This document shows, piece by piece, positions 25,659-34,772 of a stretch of 64,000 nucleotides of DNA. Made by a program: the position numbers and the translations under genes. The stretch is from CAZTTH01 sp964615975 (lineage in GTDB: Bacteria; Verrucomicrobiota; Lentisphaeria; JABSQK01; JAJFLO01). How positions within the stretch are numbered: position 1 is the first letter of the stretch; every line of letters starts with the position of its first letter. The notes beneath the pieces are model-generated. The model searched no databases and was not told the origin of the DNA. It worked only from the letters and a program-made list of their open reading frames with translations. The stretch covers positions 10,628-74,627 of the forward strand of contig CAZTTH010000016.1 in the NCBI GenBank assembly GCA_964615975.1. Direction: 5' to 3'.

Positions 25659-26912
25659 TTATACCGGACGCGTCGACATGGCCAAATTCGTGATCAGCAA
25701 TTGCTGCACGTCATCGATCAGTTCGTTTCTGTAGTCGGCATTATCGAGGTCAAAAAGAGGGGGCGCGTCGGGCAGTTCGCCTAGCTGTTTTTTCAGGGGC
25801 GCCAAAGCTGCAAAGAGTTTCGCGAATTCATCCGGCTGTGCTTTCAAATCGGTGAAAGTTTGCCCCAGAGCAGAGAGGGCATCATGGCGCTGATCCATCT
25901 CAGCCTGCAAGCGCGGTGGCTGGGTTTGCCATTTGATTTTTTCGATCCAGATCTCACCGATATCACCGGCCAGATGACGGATTTCATTAGTCCATTTTTG
26001 CGACTGGGCAACGAGCTGTTGATGAGCGGTGCAGGCGCCGGTTATCAGCAATCGCAGGGCCAACGGTTTGCCCTCATTCTCTCCACCTTCCCTGGCCAGT
26101 TCGACACGGACCCGATCGAGGACGTCTTCAGGATCCATGGCGCCGTCGACAGCGACTGCGCAGACGGCCCAGCGCAGCACATCAGCAACCACGGCTTCAA
26201 CACACTCAATGGCGCTGGCGTTGGCGGTGACCAGGGTAAAACCCTTGGCGCCGGTTTCACGGATATGCCGTCCCTGGAGATTGCCGGGGAAGACGATCCA
26301 GGGACGTTCGTGCAATACCTCACGATGATGGACATGTCCCAGCGCCCAATATTCATACCCTTTGCTGAGCAAACCGGCAACCGTGCAGGGCGCGTAATTC
26401 TCATGCCCTGGACGTCCCGTGGCGCTGGTATGAAGCATGCCGAGGTTCAAATATCCTGCCAATGCCGGTGGATAGTCCTGGGATAAATCGTCGACTACAC
26501 TACGGCGAGCGAAGCCCTGAGCGTGAATGGCGACCCCCAGCTCCGGCAGTATCTTGGTTTCAGGATGACGGTCGGAAAATATCTGGACGTTGTCATGGGG
26601 TTTCAGTGATTTGGTGATTTGCGAGGCCGCATCATGATTGCCGGCAATGAGATACACGGGAATGCCCGCCTGGCGCAGGCGCGCCATCTGACTGCCAAAG
26701 AACAATCCGGTATGATAATCCTTCCAGTCGCCATCATAAATGTCGCCAGCAATGAGGATGAAATCAATTTTTTCCTCGCAGGCATAATTTACCAGCTCTT
26801 TGAATGCCTGGCGGGTGGCGCAGCGCAGTTTTTCCACCGGCGCGCCGGGATAGTTTTCCAGCCCTTGCAACGGACTGTCAAGATGGAGATCAGCAGTATG
26901 GATGAATTTCAT
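25659..26912 (-). CDS. SbcD/YhaO-like DNA repair metallophosphoesterase
   Basis: This 417-residue protein has a calcineurin-type nuclease domain in its first 250 residues. The metal-binding motifs occur in order: FIHTADLHLDSP, ILIAGDIYDGDW, LIAGNHDA, the histidine in LGMLHTS, and YWALGHVHHREV. These match Mre11/SbcD-like exonucleases, and the DLHLDSP form is typical of the YhaO branch. The C-terminal 160 residues are helical and probably dock the partner ATPase. The usual partner (YhaN/SbcC-like coiled-coil ATPase) is not next to it. It is convergent with htpG. Confidence 0.88.
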   Translation of the reverse strand: MKFIHTADLHLDSPLQGLENYPGAPVEKLRCATRQAFKELVNYACEEKIDFILIAGDIYDGDWKDYHTGLFFGSQMARLRQAGIPVYLIAGNHDAASQITKSLKPHDNVQIFSDRHPETKILPELGVAIHAQGFARRSVVDDLSQDYPPALAGYLNLGMLHTSATGRPGHENYAPCTVAGLLSKGYEYWALGHVHHREVLHERPWIVFPGNLQGRHIRETGAKGFTLVTANASAIECVEAVVADVLRWAVCAVAVDGAMDPEDVLDRVRVELAREGGENEGKPLALRLLITGACTAHQQLVAQSQKWTNEIRHLAGDIGEIWIEKIKWQTQPPRLQAEMDQRHDALSALGQTFTDLKAQPDEFAKLFAALAPLKKQLGELPDAPPLFDLDNADYRNELIDDVQQLLITNLAMSTRPV

Positions 26913-27245
26913 GGGATAAGGTAATCGCTATCCTGGTGATGCCAAATAATTGCCAGGCAAAACTACCATTGGCTGTTGAAGCCAGGACGAAATCATGACA
27001 AAATTATACTATTTCACCCGCCGACCAGGATTAAACATAGGTGGAATTTTTTTAAAGGGTGGGTATGTTTCCATTCAACCAAAACAGTACTTTCTATTAG
27101 CATAAGCTGAAACGATTTCGCAAGAGAAATATTTACAAAACAGCATGGCATAAAAATCGAAAAGCCAGATAGTAGGATTGAATCTCCTCGGAATGGCGCA
27201 ATTAACCTGAAGGCTCTAAAAGACGAATATATCTGTGATTAATTC
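26913..27245. other. Intergenic region before the epimerase gene
   Basis: These 333 bases separate two divergent genes. I see no gene, hairpin or repeat in them. TATACT at 27005-27010 is a possible -10 box, without a clear -35. Confidence 0.5.
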
Positions 27246-28523
27246 ATGAGCATACCCACAACCACAGAGCTGAAAAACATCCTGAAACAACATACCGTTG
27301 ACGCTTGGTTTCCTCATTGTCTCGATACCCAGCATGGGGGATTTTACTGCGATTTCGACCGCCGCTGGCGCCCCTCTGGTCCCCATGAAAAACTCTTGGA
27401 ATTCCAGTCCCGTCAGACCTGGATCGCTGCCGATATTTTCTCGTTTTCTCCCGGCGATGACCGCTTGCGGCAGGCGGCATTGCATGGGTTTCGTTATCTG
27501 CGTGATGTGATGTGGGATCATTACAATGGCGGCTGGTTCCATCGTTTGGCACGAACCGGTGACCCGCTTGAATTTCGGACAAAACACGCTCACGGAATCG
27601 CTTATGCCATCGGCGCATGTGTCGCGGTCCATAACGCAACCGGAGAATCCGGCGCCCTGAACCTGGCGCAGGAAGGCTTCAACTGGCTGGATAAACACGC
27701 GCACGATCCGGAGCTTGGCGGATACTTCGGATTTATGATGTCCAATGGCGAGCTTATCCAGACCCCAGACAAATGTCCCTGGACCTCGGTCTGTGATACC
27801 ATCGAAACCCCAATCGGTTTGAAAGACGCCAACGTGCATTCCGACCTCTTGGAAACCCTTACCGATCTCTATCGTGTCTGGCCCAATCCCTCCGTCGATC
27901 AACGACTGCGGGAATTAGTGCAGCTTATCTGTGAATTAATGATTAATCCGAAAGGAGCATTATGGCATCTCTTCCTGCCTGACTGGTCGCCGGTACCGTA
28001 TATCACCCATTGGGGGACGGCATTCCAGACCGTGCACCGATTGCTCGCGCTTCGAGATCTGATGGAAGAAGAAATGGCAGCAACCATAACAACTTGCGCC
28101 TTTCAGGTGTTGGATACCGCCTTGGAATATGGGTACGACCGGGACGCCGGTTGCTTTAATTATGCCGGCCCGGCAATACCGATAACCCAATTGCAGGGAC
28201 ACGATCTGATCGTGCGGAACAAAGCGTGGTGGGTGCAATGTGAAGCTTTCAAAGCGCTCTGGATGGCATGTGTTACCCGGGAAGATAACCGACGCTACAA
28301 GGATTGCCTGCAATCCCTTTGGGGTTATCTCCTCCACCATATGCTTGACAGTAAATATGGGGGGATTTACCCCCAGGGGTTGGAAAGTTTACCGAACTGG
28401 CAAACCAAGTTCAATATCGGATTGACGCCGGAAACCCACGTCCAAAAAGGCAACCCCTGGAAAGATGCCGCCCATGATGGCTGGGCCTGGCTGTATTGTG
28501 CCAGTAACCCACTGCCAAATTAG
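27246..28523 (+). CDS. N-acylglucosamine 2-epimerase (AGE) family protein
   Basis: This 425-residue (alpha/alpha)6-barrel enzyme belongs to the family that includes GlcNAc 2-epimerase, cellobiose 2-epimerase and mannose isomerases, which interconvert sugars at C2. Visible signatures are GGFYCDFDRRWRP near the N-terminus, KLLEFQSRQTWIAA, RTKHAHGIAYAIGA carrying a likely catalytic histidine, NPKGALWHLFLPDWSPV, KAWWVQCEAFKALW, and the closing KDAAHDGWAWLYCASNP. It stands alone between divergent and convergent neighbours. Disaccharide or monosaccharide specificity cannot be decided from the sequence. Confidence 0.88.
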   Translation: MSIPTTTELKNILKQHTVDAWFPHCLDTQHGGFYCDFDRRWRPSGPHEKLLEFQSRQTWIAADIFSFSPGDDRLRQAALHGFRYLRDVMWDHYNGGWFHRLARTGDPLEFRTKHAHGIAYAIGACVAVHNATGESGALNLAQEGFNWLDKHAHDPELGGYFGFMMSNGELIQTPDKCPWTSVCDTIETPIGLKDANVHSDLLETLTDLYRVWPNPSVDQRLRELVQLICELMINPKGALWHLFLPDWSPVPYITHWGTAFQTVHRLLALRDLMEEEMAATITTCAFQVLDTALEYGYDRDAGCFNYAGPAIPITQLQGHDLIVRNKAWWVQCEAFKALWMACVTREDNRRYKDCLQSLWGYLLHHMLDSKYGGIYPQGLESLPNWQTKFNIGLTPETHVQKGNPWKDAAHDGWAWLYCASNPLPN

Positions 28524-28548
28524 TGCCTGCACGAACCACCCGCGAATT

Positions 28549-29319
28549 TCATCTTGCCAAGTTGTGGATCAACCGTCCTTTCAGGGTACGTGCCAATTGG
28601 CGGAAAATGAAATAGCGATTTAACTGCCCATGGCATAAACGTCGGAACATGTTTTGGGATTTAACATAGTACGCGTCGATACGCCGCAATAGATAGGGAT
28701 CGGTGGTTAGATTATTTCTCCCCAGATAGGTGGTACAGGCATTTTGATAATACCGGGCAACCAGCTCGACCTCACCCCGGGTATAAACTCCATAGGGATA
28801 GGCAAATGATTTTATTGTCTGTTTGAGCTGTTCCCCAAGACATTCTCGCGACTGAACTAATTCTGCAACAAGCTGAGCGGATTGCAGTCGCGGTAAGCGG
28901 GGATGGGTTGCCGTATGCGATCCCACTTCCATGCCATAAGCCCGCAGCTCCTGCAGCTTTTCCCAGTTCATCATGTCCCGATCTAAATCGGGATTCACCA
29001 TGGCGGACAGATTGGCATTTTTCCCGATTAATTGACTTACAACATAAAGAGTTGCCGTGAAATTCAACCCCCGAAGCACGGGAAAGGCGGCATCATAAAC
29101 ACTGGCATACCCATCATCAAAGGTTAACACCACCACTCTTTCAGGGTATTTCCCATATTCATGCCTGAATATCATCGCCTGTTCGAGAGAAATTCCCCGG
29201 AATCCCAACTCTGCCAGAGTTTGCATCTGCCTTTGGAAAAGTTCGGGACTAATGGCAATGACATCTCCGCGATGGTCAATGGCATGATAAGTTAAAATGG
29301 TCAAACTACCGGCGGTCAT
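28549..29319 (-). CDS. Polysaccharide deacetylase (NodB domain)
   Basis: This 256-residue carbohydrate esterase 4 protein would remove N- or O-acetyl groups from a glycan. The motifs are LTYHAID at the N-terminus, VVLTFDDGYASVYDAAFPVL (the catalytic and metal Asp pair), MEVGSHTATHPRLPRL (the metal-binding histidines) and SFAYPYGVY. In the last the usual Arg of the RxPYG motif reads Ala. No signal peptide is evident, so it may act at the inner face or be exported in another way. It is the last gene of a minus-strand set with the glycosyltransferase 33 bases upstream. Confidence 0.88.
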   Translation of the reverse strand: MTAGSLTILTYHAIDHRGDVIAISPELFQRQMQTLAELGFRGISLEQAMIFRHEYGKYPERVVVLTFDDGYASVYDAAFPVLRGLNFTATLYVVSQLIGKNANLSAMVNPDLDRDMMNWEKLQELRAYGMEVGSHTATHPRLPRLQSAQLVAELVQSRECLGEQLKQTIKSFAYPYGVYTRGEVELVARYYQNACTTYLGRNNLTTDPYLLRRIDAYYVKSQNMFRRLCHGQLNRYFIFRQLARTLKGRLIHNLAR

Positions 29320-29352
29320 ACTCCCTTTTCCTCCACTCGAACAATTTGATCT

Positions 29353-30432
29353 CTAAGTTGAGCTGAAAAGCTCCTCATACTGTTGAATAACAGCGTCTAT
29401 GCCAAAATGACATCGCAATATCTTCCTTGTTTCCGGATTGGGACGTTCCAACCATCGCGCTTGCCAGTCCCACCTCTCAACCAGACGATCTTCCAACCGG
29501 CAGATACTGAGAAGTTCCGGGACTCCGCCAATGGCGCATGTCGAAACGACCGGACAACCGCAGGCAATGGCCTCGATGAGGACATTACCCAAACCTTCCC
29601 TCAGGGATGGCAAAACAAATAAATCAGCGTGTTTCATCCACAGAAACGGATTCTGTTGGATGCCGACAAAGTGAACCCGGTCCATCAATTCCAGGCGATT
29701 GACCAGAGATTGGAGATCAGGGTATAAAATCCCCATGCCCAAGATCCATAAATGCCCCTGGGGATAGAGTTGCAAAAAACGGGGAAAACTGGCGATAACC
29801 GCGGCATGATTTTTTACCGGTGAAAGGCGGCCGACCATGATTACATGGGGACCGCTGCCAGCCTGGTGAAAGGGAGAATTACCCTGTTGACACAAGGATT
29901 CGATATTCGCCAAATCAATGGGATTGTAGATGCGGCGCATCATCGTTCCGGAAATGCCTACCCGGGTTATCAGGTCATTACACACATAGTCGGAAACACT
30001 TAGAATTATTTCAGCGTTAGGATACAATGAACGGCATAACCAGTGATAAAATGATTTGCATTTCATGCGCCCCTGAGAGTAGCTGGCCACTGACCCTTCG
30101 TACAAAATCAGTCGATAAGGAAACGCCAAATATGGTTTGATAAAAGTCAGGATCAAATTCAAATTCCATGTGCCTGATAAGACCACATCCGGTTTTACCT
30201 GGTTCAAAAGCTTTATAACCGGCAGGATAGCGACAAGGGCTCGGGATTTTTTCAAGCGATGAGTTGTTATCGCGCTCGGAATATTGGTCATTTCATTATC
30301 CCGGTCAACGGTAATCGCAAGATGTAATTCATAAGGTTCTTTGTTCAGGTGCTGCAGCAATATCATGAATATTCTCGCCATTCCATTTGGAGAAATATCA
30401 TGGATCATGATCAGAATACGCTGTTTTCTCAT
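29353..30432 (-). CDS. Glycosyltransferase family 4 protein
   Basis: This ~359-residue GT-B enzyme retains an NDP-sugar to transfer a sugar onto an acceptor. The C-terminal donor-binding half is typical: HVIMVGRLSPVKNHAAVIAS, then FVLPSLREGLGNVLIEAIAC and GCPVVSTCAIGGVPELL, with the E(x7)E pattern. The N-terminal half begins RILIMIHDISPNGMARIF. The ATG at 30432 is preceded by AAGG; an in-frame GTG at 30444 uses the last base of a nine-G tract, so the start could shift. It lies between the ligase-like gene and the deacetylase in one minus-strand set. Confidence 0.88.
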   Translation of the reverse strand: MRKQRILIMIHDISPNGMARIFMILLQHLNKEPYELHLAITVDRDNEMTNIPSAITTHRLKKSRALVAILPVIKLLNQVKPDVVLSGTWNLNLILTFIKPYLAFPYRLILYEGSVASYSQGRMKCKSFYHWLCRSLYPNAEIILSVSDYVCNDLITRVGISGTMMRRIYNPIDLANIESLCQQGNSPFHQAGSGPHVIMVGRLSPVKNHAAVIASFPRFLQLYPQGHLWILGMGILYPDLQSLVNRLELMDRVHFVGIQQNPFLWMKHADLFVLPSLREGLGNVLIEAIACGCPVVSTCAIGGVPELLSICRLEDRLVERWDWQARWLERPNPETRKILRCHFGIDAVIQQYEELFSST

Positions 30433-30443
30433 CACCTTGATCA

Positions 30444-30452
30444 CCCCCCCCC
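30444..30452 (-). repeat. Nine-base poly-G tract upstream of glycosyltransferase
   Basis: On the coding (minus) strand nine consecutive G lie 12 bases upstream of the preferred glycosyltransferase ATG and between the two adjacent genes. Such tracts can change length during replication. Here the change would alter spacing upstream of the start, not the reading frame. Confidence 0.75.
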
Positions 30453-30462
30453 GCTGGTTCTC

Positions 30463-32073
30463 TCACCTTGATTTGATAATGTGCAATGGCAGGATCTTGG
30501 CTGATCGGGTGGCATAGGGCTCCCGACGTACAACTCGCAATACCTGGCCATCCGACCATAACGATGTCATCTGCCGGTATGGCGCCCATTGGTTATTGAG
30601 AAACTCGATCACCTTTCGCCGCACTTGTTCTTCGTCAATATCACCAATCCTTGGATGCACCAAAATACTCACCTTATTCAATCCTCCTTCTTCCTCCTCA
30701 ACCAACTGATAATCGGTCGGATGTCCCCCATGGGAATGAGGCAATACCTCCTCAACCAGGCGCAAGAGGTCGACCCCCAGAAAGGTTACCCCTTCACTAG
30801 TCAATTTCTCGTAACTGCGAATCTGATGAAGATGGTGCCGGAGCCCCAGTTTGCCCAGCTCGCAGGCACAATTTTTCTGCTTCATGATGCCGTAATCACC
30901 GCTTTCGACATTGAGGAGGATTTTGGGGCAATGAGGAAGGATTGTAGTAAAAATCAAGGCGCCGACCGTGGTGGATGAATCCGCGTTTAATTGCTGGTCG
31001 CGTTGTATGACCGCGATTTTATCGGTCATCAGATGAACATCATCTATCTCAGTCGCAGCCGCGCACGCCATCCCAATTCGTCCGATCTCGGCCATGGCAT
31101 AATGAGCCGCTACCCGGCATCCCGCATTGACAAAAATTTGTCTTTTCGTCGGGGTTAATGGTTCTCCCCCGACCCGGAAAAAAGTGCCGGAGATATCCTC
31201 CCCGAGTCGTTCGGCTTCGAGACACAGGCGAACCCCCATACTGGTCATGGTTTCGAATAATGCTGGATGACCATTCTCCCGGCATCGGGCCAGCCAGCGA
31301 ACCGCGGTTTCGGGTTGCTGCAAAGGAACATGAATCGGCAGGGGAAATGCCTTGCCCATCATCCGGCTGGCTAAAGCGGTATATCCGGCAAAAATGACAT
31401 ACTTAAGGTAACTCGATTTGATCGTTGACCAGGTGATCCAGGGAAAGGGAGTAAACCAGCGATCAACAGTGTGCCCGGCCTGCAGATAACGTAACACCAG
31501 CTTCATCCCGGCAGCTCCGGGCAGGACCGCCATCCAACCGCCGATGGGGCGGTGGTGGAGCGCAAACGCATCCAGAAAAAGGGCGGCATAAGCGCTTTCA
31601 TATTGCAACAGATCCAAGTCGAGGACGATCCGGGTGCCGGCGCCGCGCGATCCACTGCTTTGCGCTTCATAATGCCGGGCTGTCAGCGGATTATCGAATT
31701 GCCTGGGATTCGGTGGAATACTTATTCCGGGTCGTTCGATGGGCGTGCGGCCTTTGAACTCATCCAACGACACCCGAACGCCAGCATCATAGAGGATGGA
31801 AAGGGTGGCTTCAATGCCCTGCTTCCGGATCAGTTTTACCACCTCATCATACTCAAATCCTGCATGGCTCAGTAATTGTTTATAGGGACTGTCAGGCTGG
31901 TCATAAACCCCCAGCTTGAGCAGGCGGATAAAGCTCTGCTCACGATTTTTCAATTGACTGGCGATGATCTCATTCCATGCTGGCAGGGTCATGCGGTTGC
32001 GAAAAAATCGCCTGAGACCACTGGCATACCGCGCCATCATGACGATATCATTTATCATGGGCATTACGATCAA
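30463..32073 (-). CDS. Phenylacetate-CoA ligase-like adenylate-forming enzyme (PaaK-like)
   Basis: This 536-residue protein of the ANL superfamily resembles PaaK and CapK-type ligases, which activate a carboxylate with ATP. The P-loop-like motif is AQSSGSRGAGTRI (around residue 136). The later AHYAMAEIGRIG corresponds to the YG.TE motif, and ESGDYGIM and QIRSYEKLTSEGVTFLGVDL are the D-motif and hinge regions. The first ~120 residues are helical and PaaK-like. Substrate is unknown. The C-terminal subdomain (VLVHPRIGDIDEEQVRRKV) is present. Its start overlaps the end of the upstream dioxygenase-like gene by 26 bases. Confidence 0.8.
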   Translation of the reverse strand: MIVMPMINDIVMMARYASGLRRFFRNRMTLPAWNEIIASQLKNREQSFIRLLKLGVYDQPDSPYKQLLSHAGFEYDEVVKLIRKQGIEATLSILYDAGVRVSLDEFKGRTPIERPGISIPPNPRQFDNPLTARHYEAQSSGSRGAGTRIVLDLDLLQYESAYAALFLDAFALHHRPIGGWMAVLPGAAGMKLVLRYLQAGHTVDRWFTPFPWITWSTIKSSYLKYVIFAGYTALASRMMGKAFPLPIHVPLQQPETAVRWLARCRENGHPALFETMTSMGVRLCLEAERLGEDISGTFFRVGGEPLTPTKRQIFVNAGCRVAAHYAMAEIGRIGMACAAATEIDDVHLMTDKIAVIQRDQQLNADSSTTVGALIFTTILPHCPKILLNVESGDYGIMKQKNCACELGKLGLRHHLHQIRSYEKLTSEGVTFLGVDLLRLVEEVLPHSHGGHPTDYQLVEEEEGGLNKVSILVHPRIGDIDEEQVRRKVIEFLNNQWAPYRQMTSLWSDGQVLRVVRREPYATRSAKILPLHIIKSR

Positions 32074-33043
32074 GCACCATTCGTCTTAACCTGAAATCCC
32101 CAGGCTGGATGTAATTCTGATAATGATTCAACCGCCTGAAAGTATAGGTGAAATCATGCCGGATGGATGAAGAGTAAGCAAACATGAATTGATAACGTCG
32201 CCTGGCGGCATCGCGGCTGCCATAATGAAAGCAGGTGCCGCTTTCGATGAATAAAACCGTCCCGCGCGGATAGGTGAATGAGATGAGGTCGTTCCTGTCG
32301 GCAACGGCATACACCTCGTCATCGGAAATATAATGCAAACATTTCCTGGGCCGATAGAAATAGTCGGTTTTTTTGATGACTTCCGCGGAAACGGATTTGG
32401 GCAGGAAACACCAGGGACCATGCTGGTCGGTAATATCGACGAGAGGAACAATCACATAAATCATGGTATCATCGTGATAGTCAAGATGAAACAATTGACT
32501 GGCACGCGGCGGACTTCCCGCCTTTTCATCGAATTCCATGGTCGATTCGTTCAATCGAATTCCCGGGGTGATGTGACCGGATAAATGGGGGATGAATCCC
32601 ATGTATTGGCTCACGGTTGCCACCATGTCAGAAGACGTGAGAAAATTGAGAAATGATGGAAACCGATCCAATAAATCATTTGACCACAGGTCCTGAAAAA
32701 ATGGTTTTCCCCAGCTTTCCCGCTTCTTACCGCCTCGTTCGGCAACAATGACATCCGCGTCTTTCAGCATCTCTTGGAGAAACGGGAGTTTATGCGTTTC
32801 GTCAAGCGCCCATCCATCCTTCATTACCAGGGGCGGCCGGGTCAGTCCGCCATTTTCACGCGCCAGTTCAGCGAAATGTTTGCGGTACTGATCCACGCGA
32901 TAGTGATGCTTGGCGCCATGGCGCCAACGATTGTAGGCATGCGCCAGACATTTGGTTCTGCGGATGCCGATCGCGCTTTTATGATTTTGTTCCAGCCACC
33001 ATGCCACTGGTGCGAGCATGATATCAACTGTTTGATATAACAT
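32048..33043 (-). CDS. Phytanoyl-CoA dioxygenase-like Fe(II)/2-oxoglutarate enzyme
   Basis: This 331-residue protein is probably a double-stranded beta-helix oxygenase. The facial-triad candidates are HLDYHDD (HxD, around residue 195), a distal histidine in SGTCFHYGSRDAARRR, and the arginines just after it, which would hold 2-oxoglutarate. The N-terminal 120 residues are helical and rich in basic residues. Overall similarity to PhyH is low, so the call rests on motif order. It leads a minus-strand set with the PaaK-like ligase, a glycosyltransferase and a deacetylase. It is separated from the aldehyde dehydrogenase operon by a region with two hairpins. Confidence 0.6.
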   Translation of the reverse strand: MLYQTVDIMLAPVAWWLEQNHKSAIGIRRTKCLAHAYNRWRHGAKHHYRVDQYRKHFAELARENGGLTRPPLVMKDGWALDETHKLPFLQEMLKDADVIVAERGGKKRESWGKPFFQDLWSNDLLDRFPSFLNFLTSSDMVATVSQYMGFIPHLSGHITPGIRLNESTMEFDEKAGSPPRASQLFHLDYHDDTMIYVIVPLVDITDQHGPWCFLPKSVSAEVIKKTDYFYRPRKCLHYISDDEVYAVADRNDLISFTYPRGTVLFIESGTCFHYGSRDAARRRYQFMFAYSSSIRHDFTYTFRRLNHYQNYIQPGDFRLRRMVLDRNAHDK

Positions 33044-33151
33044 GAGTAATCCTTGGTTATGAATGATTAAGTTGAATTCCTGTTTTTTTTATTATCCTTA
33101 AACAATTCAAACAAAACTATACAACAATTCAATGAGGCGATGTCATCGTAG

Positions 33152-33209
33152 CCAGGGGCAACGCCCCGGGCCATTCATTGAAGGGATGATCCGAAGTCTG
33201 AAAGACTTC
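33152..33209. repeat. Two small hairpins (REP-like)
   Basis: GGGGC-AAC-GCCCC (33155-33167), with outer CC/GG pairs, is followed by a perfect GAAGTCT-GAA-AGACTTC (33193-33209). Both have three-base loops. They lie in the 241 bases between the dioxygenase-like and aldehyde dehydrogenase genes. They resemble repetitive extragenic palindromes and could also slow transcription; no T-run follows. Confidence 0.6.
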
Positions 33210-33284
33210 ATCAAGCCCACAAATACCGTTCATCAAAAATTACTCCATACCGATCGAGAAAAGCCGGGAAACCTCAATTGAACC

Positions 33285-34772
33285 CTAAATTCCCACCGAA
33301 ATGAATTTGGTCTGTAAAAATTCTTCGAGCCCGAGGCGGCCGCCCTCCTTGCCGATGCCGCTTTGTTTAACTCCTCCAAAGGGAATATGAACAGCGCCGG
33401 GTAGCGCGTCGTTAATGCCGATTACACCAAACTCGAGTTTTTCTCCCATGCGGATGACCCGGGAGATATCGCGGGTATAGAAAAAGGCTGCCAATCCAAA
33501 GGTCGTATTATTGGCATGGCGCAATACCTCCTCCTCATCATGGAAGCTGGCTATCGGCGCCACGGGTCCAAATATTTCCTCCCGCATCACCAACATGTCA
33601 TGATTGACATCACACAATACCGTCGGCGTGTAGAACATCCCTTGTGCCAGGAACTGCTCCGTCAAGCGCTGGCCACCGGTAAGTATTCTAGCGCCGCGCG
33701 CAACCGCATCCGCGATGTGCCGCTGCACTTTATCCAATCCCTCCTGATTGATCAACGGACCTATCTGAATTGTCGCATCCAAAGGATTGCCCACTTTCAA
33801 TTCCTTAACCTGACTGACAAATTGAGCGGTAAATTCATCGACACAGGATGCGTGAACATAGATGCGGTTTAACGCGACACAGGTTTGGCCGGAATATCTG
33901 AACTTGGAGAGCAAGGCGCCCTTTACTGCCGCCGTGAGATCGGCATCGGCAAAAACGATCATCGGCGCATGACCTCCGAGTTCCAGGGAAATACGCTTAT
34001 TTGTCCCGGCCGCGTCTCGCAGCAGCGATTTTCCCACCGCTTCGGATCCGGTGAACGAAATCTTTTTAACCAATGGATTGCGTAATAATTCACTGGCGAC
34101 AATTGCCGGAGTATCGGTGGTGAGTAGATTGGCAACCCCCGCGGGGATACCGGCTTCGTGAATTAATTGAAAAATCGCCCAGGCGGTAACCGGCGTTTGT
34201 TCCGCTGGCTTGACGATGGCGGGGCAACCGGCAGCCAGAGCCGCTGCCAGCGGCCGGGTAATGCCTGCCGCCGGAAAGTTCCAGATGGTAATCAGCCCCG
34301 ATACCCCCACGGGCTGTTGCAGGGTGATTAATCGCTTGCCGGCTGCATGTGACGCGATGATCTCACCGCCAATCCGCCTGCCCTCTTCTGCGAAATAGCG
34401 GACAAATTCAGCGGCATAAAAGACTTCACCGCGCGCCTCGGCAATGGGTTTGCCTGATTCAAGTGTAATGAGTTGGGCTAGTTCATCCTGATTCAGAATC
34501 AGCAACTCCTTTAAGCGCAGAAGATAATCGGCCCGTTTATTCGCCGTTAATGACGACCAGCCTTGAAATGAGGAGTCCGCCGCGTCTATAGCCGCGGCGA
34601 CTGCCGTGGCGGTCGCCTTGCAAACGCGGGCAACAACCGCGCCATTCGCCGGATTGTGGACGGTGAAGCAGTCAGATTCCGGGGAGCGTATCCATTCACC
34701 ATTGATATAGAACGGCAATGGTACGCCGGCCGCGAGCTCTCCAAGGTTAAACTTTTTTCCCGATTTCTTCAT
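33285..34772 (-). CDS. Succinate-semialdehyde dehydrogenase-like aldehyde dehydrogenase
   Basis: This 495-residue NAD(P)-dependent aldehyde dehydrogenase is nearest in pattern to the GabD/succinate-semialdehyde branch. Motifs in order are PFYINGEWIRSPE, LESGKPIAEARGEV, VSGLITIWNFPAAG, IVKPAEQTPVTA, ISFTGSEAVGKSLL, LELGGHAPMIVF (catalytic Glu), FRYSGQTCVALNRI (catalytic Cys), REEIFGPVAPI and GGVKQSGIGKEGG. I start at the ATG at 34772; the frame is open to 34877, but that extension lies inside the upstream gene. It is the last gene of the creatininase-monooxygenase operon and probably oxidises the aldehyde that pathway produces. Confidence 0.92.
   Translation of the reverse strand: MKKSGKKFNLGELAAGVPLPFYINGEWIRSPESDCFTVHNPANGAVVARVCKATATAVAAAIDAADSSFQGWSSLTANKRADYLLRLKELLILNQDELAQLITLESGKPIAEARGEVFYAAEFVRYFAEEGRRIGGEIIASHAAGKRLITLQQPVGVSGLITIWNFPAAGITRPLAAALAAGCPAIVKPAEQTPVTAWAIFQLIHEAGIPAGVANLLTTDTPAIVASELLRNPLVKKISFTGSEAVGKSLLRDAAGTNKRISLELGGHAPMIVFADADLTAAVKGALLSKFRYSGQTCVALNRIYVHASCVDEFTAQFVSQVKELKVGNPLDATIQIGPLINQEGLDKVQRHIADAVARGARILTGGQRLTEQFLAQGMFYTPTVLCDVNHDMLVMREEIFGPVAPIASFHDEEEVLRHANNTTFGLAAFFYTRDISRVIRMGEKLEFGVIGINDALPGAVHIPFGGVKQSGIGKEGGRLGLEEFLQTKFISVGI

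Noticed and set aside
27216..27902. A 228-codon frame opposite the epimerase
   Set aside because: Antisense to a clear AGE-family enzyme, with no recognisable content.
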